Source: CAVONB01 sp963697205 (GTDB lineage: Bacteria; Pseudomonadota; Alphaproteobacteria; Rhizobiales; Hyphomicrobiaceae). Taken from it: a stretch of DNA of 64,000 bases. Shown here one piece after another: positions 1 to 9,561 of this stretch. Numbering within the stretch: the first letter of the stretch is position 1; each line of letters opens with the position of its first letter. The translations under genes and the position numbers were made by a program. The stretch lies in assembly GCA_963697205.1 (NCBI GenBank), contig CAVONB010000002.1, positions 186,001 through 250,000 of the forward strand. Direction: 5' to 3'. The notes below the pieces were generated by a model. It saw nothing but the letters and a program-made list of their open reading frames with translations, was not told where the DNA came from and did not search any database.

Positions 1-1067
1 CCAACGTGCATCGCGGCCTGCACTATCTGTCCAACACCGCGACGGCCGCCTTCGAGGATGCGCGCGAGACCGTCCGTCGGTTCCTCAATGCGCCATCGAC
101 CGACGAGATCATCTTCACGCGCAACGCCACCGGCGCCATCAACCTCGTCGCCACCGCCTTCGGCGGCATGGTGATCGGTGAGGGTGACGAAATCGTGCTG
201 TCGGTGATGGAGCACCACTCCAACATCGTGCCCTGGCACTTCCATCGCGAGCGCGGCGGCGCCGTCATCAAATGGGCCCCGATCCGCGACGACGGCAGCT
301 TCGACCTGGAGGCCTTCGAGAAGCTGCTAAGCCCGCGCACGCGCATGGTCGCACTGACACACATGTCGAACGTACTCGGCACCGTCACGCCGATGAAGGA
401 GATCGTCCGTCTCGCCCACGAACGCGACATCCCCGTGCTCGTCGACGGCAGCCAGGCCGCCGTGCACATGCCGGTCGACGTGCAGGATCTCGACTGCGAT
501 TTCTACGTCTTCACCGGTCACAAGACCTACGGGCCGACCGGCATCGGCGTGCTCTACGCCAAGCGCGCGCACCTCGACCGCATGCCGCCCTACGAAGGCG
601 GCGGCGAGATGATCGAATCCGTCGGCCTCGATCGCATCACCTACGGCGTGACGCCGCACAAGTTCGAGGCGGGCACCCCCGCCATCGTCGAGGTCATCGG
701 TCTCGGCGCCGCGCTCGGCTACATGATGGACGTCGGCCGCGACGCCATCGCCGCCCACGAAAACGCGCTCTCCACCTACGCCCACCAGCGCCTGGGCGAG
801 CTCAACTGGCTAAAGATCCATGGCCAGGCGCCGGGCAAGGGCGCCATCGTCTCGTTCTCGATCGACGGCCTGCATCCCCACGACATATCCACGCTCATCG
901 ACCGCTCGGGTGTCGCCGTGCGTGCCGGCCATCACTGCGCCCAGCCGCTGATGGAGCGCCTCGGCGTCGCCGCCACCTGCCGGGCGAGCTTTGCAATGTA
1001 CAACACCACCGCCGAGATCGACGCGCTTGCCGAGGCGCTCATCAAGGCGCATGGGTTCTTTGGCTGA
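1..1067 (+). CDS. sufS: Cysteine desulfurase SufS (5' end cut by window)
   Basis: PLP-dependent cysteine desulfurase that takes sulfur from L-cysteine and passes it to the SUF Fe-S assembly machinery in the cytoplasm. The open frame runs in from the window edge (codons from nt 3), so the N-terminus is missing. The PLP lysine lies in the FTGHKTYGP motif (codon 522-524). The catalytic cysteine lies in RAGHHCAQP (codon 936-938), which is the group II (SufS/CsdA) arrangement. The HHSN and SQAAVH segments are also typical of SufS. It is followed 15 nt later by sufT on the same strand, as at the end of alphaproteobacterial suf operons. Identification is firm; only the start is unknown. Confidence 0.95.
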   Translation, partial: NVHRGLHYLSNTATAAFEDARETVRRFLNAPSTDEIIFTRNATGAINLVATAFGGMVIGEGDEIVLSVMEHHSNIVPWHFHRERGGAVIKWAPIRDDGSFDLEAFEKLLSPRTRMVALTHMSNVLGTVTPMKEIVRLAHERDIPVLVDGSQAAVHMPVDVQDLDCDFYVFTGHKTYGPTGIGVLYAKRAHLDRMPPYEGGGEMIESVGLDRITYGVTPHKFEAGTPAIVEVIGLGAALGYMMDVGRDAIAAHENALSTYAHQRLGELNWLKIHGQAPGKGAIVSFSIDGLHPHDISTLIDRSGVAVRAGHHCAQPLMERLGVAATCRASFAMYNTTAEIDALAEALIKAHGFFG

Positions 1068-1082
1068 AGGACCAAGGGTACA

Positions 1083-1577
1083 ATGGACGACAAGACAACC
1101 GACCGCGACCGCCTCGCAATCGCCAGCCCACCGCACGAGGAGCCCCGCCCCGAGGCCGCGCCCGACGACGGCGATCCCACGCGCCCGCCGCTGTCGGCCC
1201 CCGCGAGGGCACCGCGCCGCGTTGCCGACGGCGGGACGCCCGTGCCGGGCACGGCGCTGTCTGCGGAGGAGATCGAGCAGCTCACCGCCGACATCGTGGC
1301 TGCCCTGAAGACGGTCTACGACCCCGAGATCCCCTCCGACATCTACGAGCTCGGCCTGATCTACAAGATCGACATCGACGACAACCGCGACGTCACGGTC
1401 GACATGACGCTAACCGCGCCGGGTTGCCCGGTAGCCGGTGAAATGCCCATCTGGGTGGAGAACGCCGTCAATTCCGTACCGGGCGTCAACGCCACCACGG
1501 TCAACCTAACCTTCGATCCGCCCTGGGATCAGAGCCGCATGTCCGACGAGGCACGCCTCGCGCTGAACATGTTCTGA
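1083..1577 (+). CDS. sufT: SUF system Fe-S assembly protein SufT (MIP18/DUF59 family)
   Basis: A 164-residue protein. The C-terminal two thirds (about residues 58-164) form a MIP18/DUF59 domain, with the family's YDPEIP motif and the conserved cysteine in TAPGCPVAGEMP. The N-terminal 55 residues are Pro/Arg/Asp-rich and look disordered. SufT proteins help Fe-S cluster maturation or carriage. The gene sits 15 nt after sufS with the same orientation, so it is almost certainly the distal cistron of the suf operon. The ATG is preceded by AAGGG. The proximal part of the operon (sufB, C, D) would lie to the left of the window. Confidence 0.9.
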   Translation: MDDKTTDRDRLAIASPPHEEPRPEAAPDDGDPTRPPLSAPARAPRRVADGGTPVPGTALSAEEIEQLTADIVAALKTVYDPEIPSDIYELGLIYKIDIDDNRDVTVDMTLTAPGCPVAGEMPIWVENAVNSVPGVNATTVNLTFDPPWDQSRMSDEARLALNMF

Positions 1578-1629
1578 CGCGGCCGCGAGATTGCACCCCA
1601 CTTGGGCGCGAACCGGCCGCACGCCTCGC

Positions 1630-2706
1630 TCACTCCCGGCGCACCGGTCGCGAACCCGGCAGCCGGTCGAGCAGCCGCTCCGCAAAAAACGGCACATACC
1701 CCCATGCCGTCAGGCGCCGCCGCACAGCGGCGATCTTGTCCGGATCCGCCAGATACTCGATCGCCAGCACCACGAGCCCCGCCTCGCGCGCCGCCTCGAG
1801 CCCGGCCCGGCTCCACGCCACGTCCGCCTCCGCGTTCGCCTGTTCGGGACCGCCAAGCCCCGTGAGCAGACTCTCCTTGCTCACCGCGTCGATGACCGCG
1901 CGATAATCCGCACGAGCCAGCAGCGGCTCCGCATTCTGCGCCACGATCAGAAAGTCCGGCCGTATCCCGCGCGCCGTCGTCGCGACATTGGCGACCAGGT
2001 GCACCATGTCGTCGGCCGCCGTCGGCCGCTCGTTCTGCCAAGTCGAATAGGCGTCGACGCGGTCGAGAAACACACCGTCGAACCCCACCGCGATCAAGCT
2101 GCCGAGCGCAACCGGCTCCTCGCCGAGGACCAGCGCCTGCCACGCGGGGTGCCAGTAGCGCACGCCATGCGCGCCGGGCCACTGCGGATTGGCGCGGCCG
2201 AGCCACTGCGGCGGACGGCTGAGCCACTCGTCCCGCCAATAGGGCCTGACATCCGACGCCTCACCGACGCTGAGATAAGCGAGCACCAGCCGGCGCCCGC
2301 CATCCGGCCGCACCTTGAGCCGCGCCACTTCGGCGGCGTCCAGCGCCCTCACCGGCGCACTCGACAACAGCGGCTCGACGACCAAAAGGTCGAGGTCCGA
2401 CGCGCGCAACGCATCGAGATCGAGGTTCTGGTATTGGCAGCCCCAGATCCGCACCGCGGCGAGCAGCCGCCGGGCAGCCGCCCGCGCGGGATGCAACGGC
2501 TCGCCACCGCGCGCCGGCGATCGCTCCAGGCCCGCGATGATCCCAGCCACTCCGGCGGCACTGGCCGCACGCGCCGACCAGGACAGAACACGCCGCCGTG
2601 TCAGGCGGACCGCCTCCAGCCATCGCAACTGAACCGTCCTGGGATCCATCGCCCCGCCAATCGACCCGGGCACCGCGCGCCGGCCATCGCCCCCGCTGGC
2701 AGCCAT
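1630..2706 (-). CDS. GH114 / TM1410-like predicted glycoside hydrolase with N-terminal Tat-like signal
   Basis: A 358-residue protein resembling the endo-alpha-1,4-polygalactosaminidase (GH114, TM1410) family, which has a TIM-barrel fold. Visible family segments are WGCQYQNLD near the start of the barrel, LAYLSVGEA, GVRYWHPAWQ, GFDGVFLDRVDAY and FLIVAQNAE. The N-terminal region has an RRR run followed by a small-residue hydrophobic stretch, so export by Tat is possible. The start is uncertain: the codon at 2706 lacks a clear Shine-Dalgarno sequence, while an internal ATG at 2649 is preceded by GGCGGGGCG. It runs tail-to-tail with sufT. The polysaccharide substrate cannot be read from sequence. 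Confidence 0.72.
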   Translation of the reverse strand: MAASGGDGRRAVPGSIGGAMDPRTVQLRWLEAVRLTRRRVLSWSARAASAAGVAGIIAGLERSPARGGEPLHPARAAARRLLAAVRIWGCQYQNLDLDALRASDLDLLVVEPLLSSAPVRALDAAEVARLKVRPDGGRRLVLAYLSVGEASDVRPYWRDEWLSRPPQWLGRANPQWPGAHGVRYWHPAWQALVLGEEPVALGSLIAVGFDGVFLDRVDAYSTWQNERPTAADDMVHLVANVATTARGIRPDFLIVAQNAEPLLARADYRAVIDAVSKESLLTGLGGPEQANAEADVAWSRAGLEAAREAGLVVLAIEYLADPDKIAAVRRRLTAWGYVPFFAERLLDRLPGSRPVRRE

Positions 2707-2828
2707 GCGCAGCTGTTGTGCCCGGCCCGCGCGCTGTCAGATCCCCTTGTCCCAAACCACTGGGATCGATTAGCACACACTCGTCAACGCGCGGCAATCA
2801 TCCCGCAACCCGTCAGGAGTTCGACGTC

Positions 2829-3431
2829 ATGGTGGCCAGAAACGGCTTCAATTGGCTTGGACGCGGCGGACGTGCCGTCCTTGCCGTAACGGCCGTGCTC
2901 GTAGCGCACGCGGCCATGGTCCAGACGCAGGCCCAGACACCGGCCCAGACACCGGCTGAGCCCCCGGCTCAACACAGCAACGACGCCGCCGTCGTCTGCC
3001 AGGACGACACCGCGACCCCGGCCGCTCGCCACGCCGCCTGCACTCAGGTGATCGAGGAAGCCGGCCGGCCCGCCCCCGAGCGCGCCGAGGCCCTGATCGT
3101 GCGCGGCGGCCTCAACGAGGATGCCGGCACGCTCGACGCCGCCATCGCCGACCTGACCGAAGCGTTGAAGCTGATGCCCGGCGACGCCACCGCTCTCCTG
3201 CTGCGCGGCAACGTCTTCTACGCCAAGGAGGACCTCGACCGTGCCCTGGCCGACTACAACGCCGGCATCGCAGCCGAGCCCGGCGATCCCGCGGGCTACT
3301 TCAATCGCGCCATCGTCTACGAGGCGAAGAACCAGCGCGACAAAGCCATCACCGATTACCGCAAGGCTCTCGCACTCGACCCCTCGTTCGCCGAGGCCAA
3401 GGCTGCCCTGGACGAACTCGGAGCGAAGTAA
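2829..3431 (+). CDS. Secreted/periplasmic TPR-repeat protein
   Basis: A 200-residue protein with an N-terminal signal-like hydrophobic stretch (about residues 14-29). A low-complexity linker made of repeated QTPAQTPAE units follows. Two cysteines come next, then about three tetratricopeptide repeats (roughly residues 75-195) with the G-x3-Y/F and A-x3-Y/A spacing of TPRs, ending in DYRKALALDPSFAEAKAAL. It probably acts as a protein-interaction scaffold in the periplasm; no enzymatic role is visible. The start at 2829 is chosen because AGGAG (2815-2819) lies nine bases upstream. An upstream in-frame extension has no RBS and overlaps the GH114 gene region. Confidence 0.75.
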   Translation: MVARNGFNWLGRGGRAVLAVTAVLVAHAAMVQTQAQTPAQTPAEPPAQHSNDAAVVCQDDTATPAARHAACTQVIEEAGRPAPERAEALIVRGGLNEDAGTLDAAIADLTEALKLMPGDATALLLRGNVFYAKEDLDRALADYNAGIAAEPGDPAGYFNRAIVYEAKNQRDKAITDYRKALALDPSFAEAKAALDELGAK

Positions 3432-3454
3432 CGTGCCGGTTCAGAATGCGAAAA

Positions 3455-3482
3455 GGGCCGGAACCGCGATCGGCTCCGGCCC
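3455..3482 (-). terminator. Probable rho-independent terminator for the small secreted-protein gene
   Basis: Perfect 8-bp inverted repeat GGGCCGGA / TCCGGCCC with a 12-nt loop. On the plus strand it is preceded by AAAA, so reading on the minus strand the stem is followed by TTTT. It lies between two convergent genes (ending at 3431 and 3512). The T-run makes it a terminator for the minus-strand gene, and the stem may serve both. Confidence 0.6.
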
Positions 3483-3511
3483 GGCAACGCTATTTGGTGA
3501 CAGCGTCGGCG

Positions 3512-3682
3512 TCACCCCTTCTTGTCGCGTGCGTCCATGCACTTGCCCGACTTCTTGTCGACATACATGAACTCGCCGGAGCACTTCTTGGCGGCGCCCT
3601 TCTTCTTGGCCGCCTGCGCAGGTGCCGCCAGCGCAGACGCGCAGATCGAGGCGGCAAACAATGTGGTCACAAGCTTCTTCAT
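3512..3682 (-). CDS. Small secreted basic protein with two cysteines, unknown function
   Basis: A 56-residue protein: a Sec-type signal peptide (MKKLVTTLFAAS..., cleavage probably after APAQA, residue 23 or so) and a lysine-rich mature part of about 32 residues. The mature part has two cysteines, one in KKCSGEF and one in GKCMDARD. A strong Shine-Dalgarno (GGAGGGGGA, minus strand) precedes the ATG at 3682. An upstream in-frame extension of the reading frame lacks one. I do not recognise a characterised family. Composition and size fit short secreted proteins often annotated as hypothetical in Hyphomicrobiales. It is monocistronic and ends before a terminator hairpin. Confidence 0.65.
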   Translation of the reverse strand: MKKLVTTLFAASICASALAAPAQAAKKKGAAKKCSGEFMYVDKKSGKCMDARDKKG

Positions 3683-4169
3683 CGTGGGTCTCCCCCTCCA
3701 ATCGGTGGAATCAACACGGGCCTCACACTCCGAAATTAAGTATAAACTCTTAGCGGAAGTCCAGTATAATTTGCCGCGCCCCAGATCCGTGGCAGCCGCC
3801 GTGATCCGCCCCTCGACCATCACATGACCATTACATGACCACACCGCTCGGGCCATCAAACCGCTGCCAGGTCATCTCGTCCCGCGCCAGATCCCACCGC
3901 GACAGCCCGCACCGAGCGTGTTGACCATATCCTCCGTGGCCGGTGTGCCGACATCTCGCCCCGTCGCGCGGAAGCGGATAATGTGCCACAGTCAAGAGGT
4001 TGCCGTTTTGCTCTGCCAGGAAATCCCGGGCTGTGGGCAATCTCGAGGGAGCGGGCTCGCAAGACGCACGGACGGTCCTGGGCAGACCGGCATCGGCGGC
4101 AAGCCCGAAGACGGGGTGGATGGCGGTTCGCGGCGACCCGCGGCTTGTGAAGACGAGGAGCAGTGGAAC
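3683..4169. other. 487-nt divergent intergenic region
   Basis: Lies between the divergent small secreted-protein gene and the ClpN/coiled-coil gene and must hold both promoters. An AT-rich patch at about 3735-3770 is on the proximal side of the minus-strand gene. No tRNA, conserved RNA fold or convincing short gene was seen. Open frames crossing it lack ribosome-binding sites. Confidence 0.4.
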
Positions 4170-6213
4170 ATGGCCTACCGCGGTGAGGATCTCGACCTCA
4201 GAACACCGCCGGCGCGCAGTGGCGCAGCGAGCGAGGCGACCGCCTCCGGTTCGTATCTCAACGGCTTGCGGCGATCCGATTATGCGGACGCCTCGCGACC
4301 GATCATGGTCGACGAGATCGTGCTCGACTGCTGCAACTATGCCCACGAAATCGCCGCCGCGCACCGTGCCGGCGAGGTCCGACTGGAGCATCTCGTCTAC
4401 GCGCTGACGCGCATCGAGGGGGCCATCCCCGCACTCGAGGATCGCGGTACCCGCGTCATTGCCCTGCGCAACGACGCCTTGAACCTGATCGCCAGCGCGC
4501 CGCAGGTGTCGGCCAAGCAGACGCCGCGCAAATCGGAAGATCTGGAAATCGTCCTGCGCTACGCCTCCGACTTGGCGCAGCGAGGCGAGCACACAGCCGC
4601 GACCGTAGATGACCTGCTGTTCGCGCTGGTCGACATCCGCCCTGACCACCCCGGCGTCGTCCTGCTGCGCCGCCACATGCCGCGCCGCGTCCGCGAGCCC
4701 AACTATCAGCCCCTGCGCCCCGAGGCGCCGCCGCTGATCCGCGACAACGGTGAGCGCACCCGCAACCGCATCCCCCACACCCCGCTGCCCGAGACCCCGC
4801 GCACCGTTCCCGCAGAGGCTTATCTCGGCACCACCACCGACAGCATCCAGAACTCGCGCATCGAGGCGCTCGAGCAGGCCCTGCGCCAGCTCTCCTCGCA
4901 GCTGACCACCGAGCGCAAGTCGATGTCGTTGACGCTTCAGGACATCCAGCGCGATGTCGGCCAGCGCCGCGACGACGATGTTCGCTATGGCACGTCGTTC
5001 GGCGACCGCATGGCCGCGATCGAAGCGAGCCTGGAGCAACGGCTGGGCGAGCTCGCCCATGTCGTCAAGGCGATCGGCACCGCCCGCCGCGACGACGATC
5101 TGCGCTATGACGGCGGCGTCGTCGAGCGCATCGCATCCATTGAGGCAAGTATCGAGCAGAGACTCGCCGACCTCGGCCGTGCCTTCAACCTGCTGCAGGA
5201 TCGCCTGCAGGCCGTCGACGCCTCTCTGCAGCGGCGCGGAAGCGAAGGCGGCGCCAGCGTCAACATCGGTCCGCTGCAGGATCGGCTCGCCAACGTGGAA
5301 CGCCTCCTGCAAACCTCGACCGGCGAGACAAGCCGCGGCTGGGCCACGGTGGCTGATCGAATCAAGACGCTCGAAGCCAGCCTCCTGGCCGGCGAAGGCA
5401 TGTTGTCGCCCCAGCCCACCATCGACCTCGAAGCCGTGACACGGCGGCTCGAACTCGATCGAACGCGCGTTGCAATCGGGCTCCGGCGGATACATCGACC
5501 TGTCACCGGTCGCCACACGACTGGAAACCATGGAGCAACTGCTGCTGGAGCGCGCCGCCGAGCCCGCCGGCGATGTCGGCGCTCTCATGGGCCGCCTAAA
5601 GGAAGCCGAAACGCACATCGCCGAGGAGCTGCGTCGGATCGGCGGCACCCTGCAGCAGACAACCGAAAGCACCGAGCGTCGCGTCACCCAGATCCTCGGC
5701 ACGGCCCTGGAACGCCAGCGCGGCGAGCTCGCCGGCAGCATCGGCAATCAAGTCGCCGAGCGTCTGTCCTCGGTGTCCGCCGTCGATCCCGGCCGCTACA
5801 TCACGCCGGTCAACGATCGCCTGGGCACCATCGAACGCAACCTCACCGCCTATGTGCAGAAGGTGAGCGACCAGACCAGCAGCTACGACCAGGATCTCGG
5901 CGAGATCCAGGACGTGCTGATCAAGCTGCACGGCCACCAGCAGTCGATCAACACCGCGCTCGACCAGTGGCGCACCCAGACCAGCACCGAGATCGGCGCC
6001 ATCGCCACGCGGCTCTCGGCGATCGAGCGTGTCACGCAGCGACCCGCGCAGATGATGGAGTCGATGAACACGCGCATCGACGCGCTTTATCGGCTGGTCG
6101 CCGAGAAGGTCGAGCGGCGCAACCGCTTCGTCTATTGGCTGTTCGGCACCAACGACTGGCTCGCCGCCTCCTGGCCGGAGCGCCGCCGCACCGCGAGCCC
6201 ACCGCAGGCGTGA
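4170..6213 (+). CDS. ClpN-like repeat plus long coiled-coil protein (one apparent +1 frameshift)
   Basis: Restored product of 680 residues. Residues about 50-170 resemble the double helical repeat of the Clp protease N-terminal domain (IVLDCCNYAHEIAAAH, LEHLVYALTRI, then ATVDDLLFALVDI). The rest is a series of heptad-rich segments (IEALEQALRQLSSQL, RIASIEASIEQRL and similar) up to a C-terminal RRNRFVYWLFGTNDW motif. The frame changes once: at 5454-5457 the sequence reads CT-C-G before ATCGAACGC. Keeping only one of the two bases restores LELIERALQ and an uninterrupted frame to 6213. Both CTC and CTG encode Leu, so I treat the gene as intact. RBS GAGGAG at 4155-4160. Probably an adaptor or structural protein; function unknown. 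Confidence 0.7.
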
Positions 6214-6241
6214 TGCCCCCCATCATACGGCCACAAACGGC

Positions 6242-6266
6242 AACGGGCGGCCTAGCGCCGCCCGTT
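6242..6266. terminator. Strong hairpin between convergent genes, candidate bidirectional terminator
   Basis: Perfect 10-bp inverted repeat AACGGGCGGC / GCCGCCCGTT with a 5-nt loop, between the coiled-coil gene (ends 6213) and prs (ends 6321). No long T-run follows on either side, so it may be only a 3'-end stabilising stem. Confidence 0.45.
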
Positions 6267-6320
6267 CGTCATTGGTCCGCTCGCCGGTGACCGCCGATCG
6301 CAACAGCGATCGACCGACCT

Positions 6321-7298
6321 TCAGTAGAATAGACTCGAGACGCTCTCTTCGCGGCTCGTCCGCAGGATGCCCTCCGCGATCAGCGGCGCGATCGGCAGCA
6401 CGCGAATGTTGGGCGTAGCCTTCACCCGCTCCGTCGGCTCGATTGAATTGGTAATGACCAGCGATCGCAACTTCGACTTCTCAATGCGGTCGATCGCCTT
6501 GCCCGACAGCACGCCATGCGTGATGTAGGCGAACACTTCGCTCGCGCCGTACTTCAGCAGCGCTTCGGCGGCGTTGCAAAGCGTACCACCGGAATCGACG
6601 ATGTCGTCGATCAGGATGCAGCGCTTGCCCTCCACTTCGCCGATCACGTTCATGACCTCGGATTCGCCGGCCCGCTCGCGCCGCTTGTCGCAGATCGCGA
6701 TCGGCGCCTGGATCCGCTTGGCCAACGCCCGCGCGCGCACCACGCCGCCGACGTCCGGCGACACCACGACAATGTCCTTGGTCGACAGGGTCTTCTCGAT
6801 GTCGCGCACCATCACCGGCGCAGCGAACAGGTTGTCGACGGGTATGTCGAAGAAGCCCTGGATCTGCCCGGCATGCAGGTCGAGCGTCAGAACGCGGTCA
6901 GCGCCGGCCGTGGTGATGAGGTTGGCGACCAGCTTTGCCGAGATCGGCGTGCGCGGTCCGGGCTTTCGATCCTGCCTCGCATACCCGAAGTAGGGCAACA
7001 CCGCCGTGATGCGCCGCGCCGAGGCGCGCTTCAGCGCGTCGATGATGATCAGCAGTTCCATCAGGTTGTCGTTGGCGGGATAGGATGTCGACTGAATGAC
7101 GAACACGTCCTCGCCGCGCACGTTGTCCTGCAGCTCGACGAAGATCTCCATGTCGGCGAAGCGTTTGACCTGACCCTTGGTCAGCGCCAGTCCCAGATGC
7201 TCGCCGATGGCCTCGGCCAAGGGGCGGTTGGAATTGCCGCACACGAGCTTCACGCTGGGTTTGCGGCCGCCGGGCGCGCCGTGACCATCAAAAGACAT
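6321..7298 (-). CDS. prs: Ribose-phosphate pyrophosphokinase
   Basis: A 325-residue PRPP synthetase: ribose-5-phosphate + ATP gives PRPP + AMP, feeding nucleotide, histidine, tryptophan and NAD synthesis. Clear family signatures are FADMEIFVEL, the catalytic flexible loop GYARQDRKPGPRTPISAK, the LDLHAGQIQGFFDIPVDNL segment, and the PRPP-binding loop DDIVDSGGT. Start set at 7298 because GGAGG precedes it on the minus strand with a 6-nt gap. A longer in-frame version from 7334 is possible but lacks an RBS. PRPP is a substrate of NadC, which also lies in this window. Confidence 0.95.
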   Translation of the reverse strand: MSFDGHGAPGGRKPSVKLVCGNSNRPLAEAIGEHLGLALTKGQVKRFADMEIFVELQDNVRGEDVFVIQSTSYPANDNLMELLIIIDALKRASARRITAVLPYFGYARQDRKPGPRTPISAKLVANLITTAGADRVLTLDLHAGQIQGFFDIPVDNLFAAPVMVRDIEKTLSTKDIVVVSPDVGGVVRARALAKRIQAPIAICDKRRERAGESEVMNVIGEVEGKRCILIDDIVDSGGTLCNAAEALLKYGASEVFAYITHGVLSGKAIDRIEKSKLRSLVITNSIEPTERVKATPNIRVLPIAPLIAEGILRTSREESVSSLFY

Positions 7299-7424
7299 CG
7301 CCCGCCTCCATGCCACCGTGTTGTCACGGCTCATATCAAGAGGGCCCGGGTCTGTAAATGACCCGAGCCCGGCTTCTTCCCTAGGCGCCCCTGATGCGGC
7401 GAATAAATCTGCCGCGCACGGACA

Positions 7425-8501
7425 TCAGTTCGTCGAGGTCTTGGGCAGCAGCTTCACGATGCCCTGGGCGGCAGCAGCCGCGGCGGCATCGGCCGTCTGG
7501 CCCCACGCGCCGTCGAGCGAACCCTGCGGGATCTCGTTCTTCTGCGACACGGTGCCAACACGCTTGCCCTTGGGATCCTTGACCTCCCAGTCGATCTGGA
7601 TCGGCTGCTTGCCGTCCTTGCCCCCGCCGACGGCCACCTTGCCCTCGACCTTATAGACGTTCGGACCACCGCCGCCGACTGCGACGCCGGAACGCTGCAG
7701 CTCACGCTGGATCGCCGCCGTCAGGGACTGCGCACCGTCGCCCGGCGCACCGCGCACCGGCACGATCACAGCGGTGGCCCCGTTGGTAGCCAGACTACCC
7801 GTCGTCGTGGCGGGCGTCGCCGGCGCGGAGGCAGCCACACGCGTGGGTGCCGACTGGGCAGCAGCCGTGGACGCCGTTGCTGCGCCCGGCAACGGACCAC
7901 CCGCCGCGGACGGCACCGCACTCGGCGCCTGCGCGATCGCGGGCCCGGCGGCTGGCGCACCCTGCGTCGGCAGCCATGCGGCCAGCGACGTCGCGGTTCT
8001 GTCGGCGATCTTCTGCATCAGCGGCGGCGTCACCGCCGCCCACGGATCCTTGGCGGCACCCGCGACCACCTCTTCGCCGGTGATGCGGTTGACCCGCTTG
8101 CCGGCGGTGTCGGTCACATCCCAGATGTAGGACACCTTCGTGCCGGCCTTTTCCTTGGCCGCGACGACATAGCCCCGCAGCGTCCAGTCGGACTTTTCGC
8201 CTGCCTGGGCGACGGGAACCCGCCGCTGCGACATGGCGGTGGCCATCTGCGCCGTCAGCGGCTTGGCCACCCCGTCCGGCGCACCGATCACCGGCGCAAG
8301 CGCAATTTTGCGCTGCGGCGCCACCACAACGGGTGGCGGCGCGGGCGCCTGCGCGACAGCCGGCTTGGCCGCTTCGTTGTTGCTCAAGAGATTGGTGCTC
8401 GACCCGCAGCCGGTCAGGCCTGCGGCAACGACAATCGTGAAGACTGCCTGCACGAACCGATTATGCTTTTTCCACGCCGCAGCAGCGCCGTTGGTCGTCA
8501 C
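7425..8501 (-). CDS. Putative lipoprotein with two homologous domains
   Basis: A 358-residue protein with an N-terminal hydrophobic segment and a lipobox (GLTGC, Cys32), so it is likely lipid-anchored. Two similar modules of about 90-100 residues flank an Ala/Pro/Thr-rich linker. Each starts with LTA-x-x-Q/A, then a strand-rich part (module 1 SYIWDVTDTAGKRVNRITGEE; module 2 IDWEVKDPKGKRVGTVSQKNE), and ends in a DPWAAV or DGAWGQT segment. The repeat points to an internal duplication. Function unknown. It sits between pgeF and prs on the same strand, a neighbourhood I associate with Hyphomicrobiales. A hairpin pairing CGGGTC with GACCCG at about 7352-7370 lies just downstream. Confidence 0.7.
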   Translation of the reverse strand: MTTNGAAAAWKKHNRFVQAVFTIVVAAGLTGCGSSTNLLSNNEAAKPAVAQAPAPPPVVVAPQRKIALAPVIGAPDGVAKPLTAQMATAMSQRRVPVAQAGEKSDWTLRGYVVAAKEKAGTKVSYIWDVTDTAGKRVNRITGEEVVAGAAKDPWAAVTPPLMQKIADRTATSLAAWLPTQGAPAAGPAIAQAPSAVPSAAGGPLPGAATASTAAAQSAPTRVAASAPATPATTTGSLATNGATAVIVPVRGAPGDGAQSLTAAIQRELQRSGVAVGGGGPNVYKVEGKVAVGGGKDGKQPIQIDWEVKDPKGKRVGTVSQKNEIPQGSLDGAWGQTADAAAAAAAQGIVKLLPKTSTN

Positions 8502-8701
8502 GATGACGTCCCCCTCTGCTTTCGCCCGCTGTAAACCGGCGGCCGGCGTACTAACCCTGCGGCCCTGCTCCCCAAAACTCCGGTACCCTCTACCGACTCG
8601 TCTAGCCGCTCGGCCCCCAACCGTCCAGATGCATTCCGGCCGAAAGACTTAACAGCCCCCTGATCGAGGGGTGCAGACCCACGACTCCTGTGGATGAGTG
8701 G

Positions 8702-9472
8702 CTAGGCCAGAACAATGGCGGAGATTTGGCGTCCGTAATCGGGCTCGTTGAGGCGCCGGGACCGCCGATAGCTGAAAAACTTCGATTCGTTGTCATACGT
8801 ACATGGTGCCTGCCGGCCGACCGAAGCGAGGCCCTGCGCGACAAGACGCGCGGCCACATAACCGGCCAGATCGAAATGGGGCCGCCCCTGAGGGTCGGGC
8901 CGCAGGAAAAAGCGCGCGTTGGCTCGGTCTTGCTGAAGGAACTCCGCCTCGAACTCCGGCCCGACCTCATAGGCCCCCTGTCCGATCGCCGGCCCCACGC
9001 ACGCCCGGATCCGCTGGCGAGCCGCCCCCTCGCCCTCCATCGCCTGAATAGTCGCCTCGAGAATACCGCCCACCGCCCCGCGCCAGCCCGCATGGGCGGC
9101 AGCGACCACCCGCGCCTCGGCATCGGCAAACAGCACCGGCGCGCAGTCGGCCGCCAGCGCTCCCACGACCACGCCCGGCGTACACGTCACCACGGCGTCG
9201 GCCTTCGGCAGCCGATCCTGCGCGACCGGCCCGTCAACGACGACGGCAGTCGCGCTGTGAATTTGATAGAGCGTCACCACACTGCCGGCCTTGGCGCCGA
9301 GCGCGATGGACACCCGGTCCCTGTTCTCCATGACCGCTGCCCGCTCGTCCTTCGAGCCCAGCCCGCAATTGAGCGAACCGTAGATACCGCCCGACACGCC
9401 ACCCGCGCGCCCGAAGAAGCCGTGACGGATGCCGTCGAGGCCGTCGAGATTGGCTGCCTGCAAAGGTGTCAT
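8702..9472 (-). CDS. pgeF: Peptidoglycan editing factor PgeF (YfiH, multicopper-oxidase/laccase-domain family)
   Basis: A 256-residue protein of the YfiH/DUF152 family, which hydrolyses mis-incorporated residues in peptidoglycan precursors and has also been described as a purine nucleoside phosphorylase or laccase-like enzyme. Signature segments are HGFFGRAGGVS near the N-terminus, LYQIHSATAV, ADCAPVLFAD (the metal-binding Cys) and VAAAHAGWRGAVGG (the metal-binding His). It lies downstream of midA (90-nt gap) on the same strand, a usual alphaproteobacterial pair. Confidence 0.88.
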   Translation of the reverse strand: MTPLQAANLDGLDGIRHGFFGRAGGVSGGIYGSLNCGLGSKDERAAVMENRDRVSIALGAKAGSVVTLYQIHSATAVVVDGPVAQDRLPKADAVVTCTPGVVVGALAADCAPVLFADAEARVVAAAHAGWRGAVGGILEATIQAMEGEGAARQRIRACVGPAIGQGAYEVGPEFEAEFLQQDRANARFFLRPDPQGRPHFDLAGYVAARLVAQGLASVGRQAPCTYDNESKFFSYRRSRRLNEPDYGRQISAIVLA

Positions 9473-9561
9473 GCCGTCCGCCGCCCGTTCGCCGAAAAAC
9501 GCGTCAACTTCGGACCTCTACCAGACCCCGAAGACACACGAAACGGCCCCCGCCTCATCCC

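Noticed and set aside
3856..4170. Extended N-terminus for the ClpN/coiled-coil protein from 3918
   Set aside because: Good RBS (GAGGAG) before 4170 and non-coding character upstream.
3831..5747. 638-residue open frame on the minus strand opposite the coiled-coil gene
   Set aside because: Antisense shadow of high-GC coding sequence; composition and lack of RBS or domains do not support a gene.
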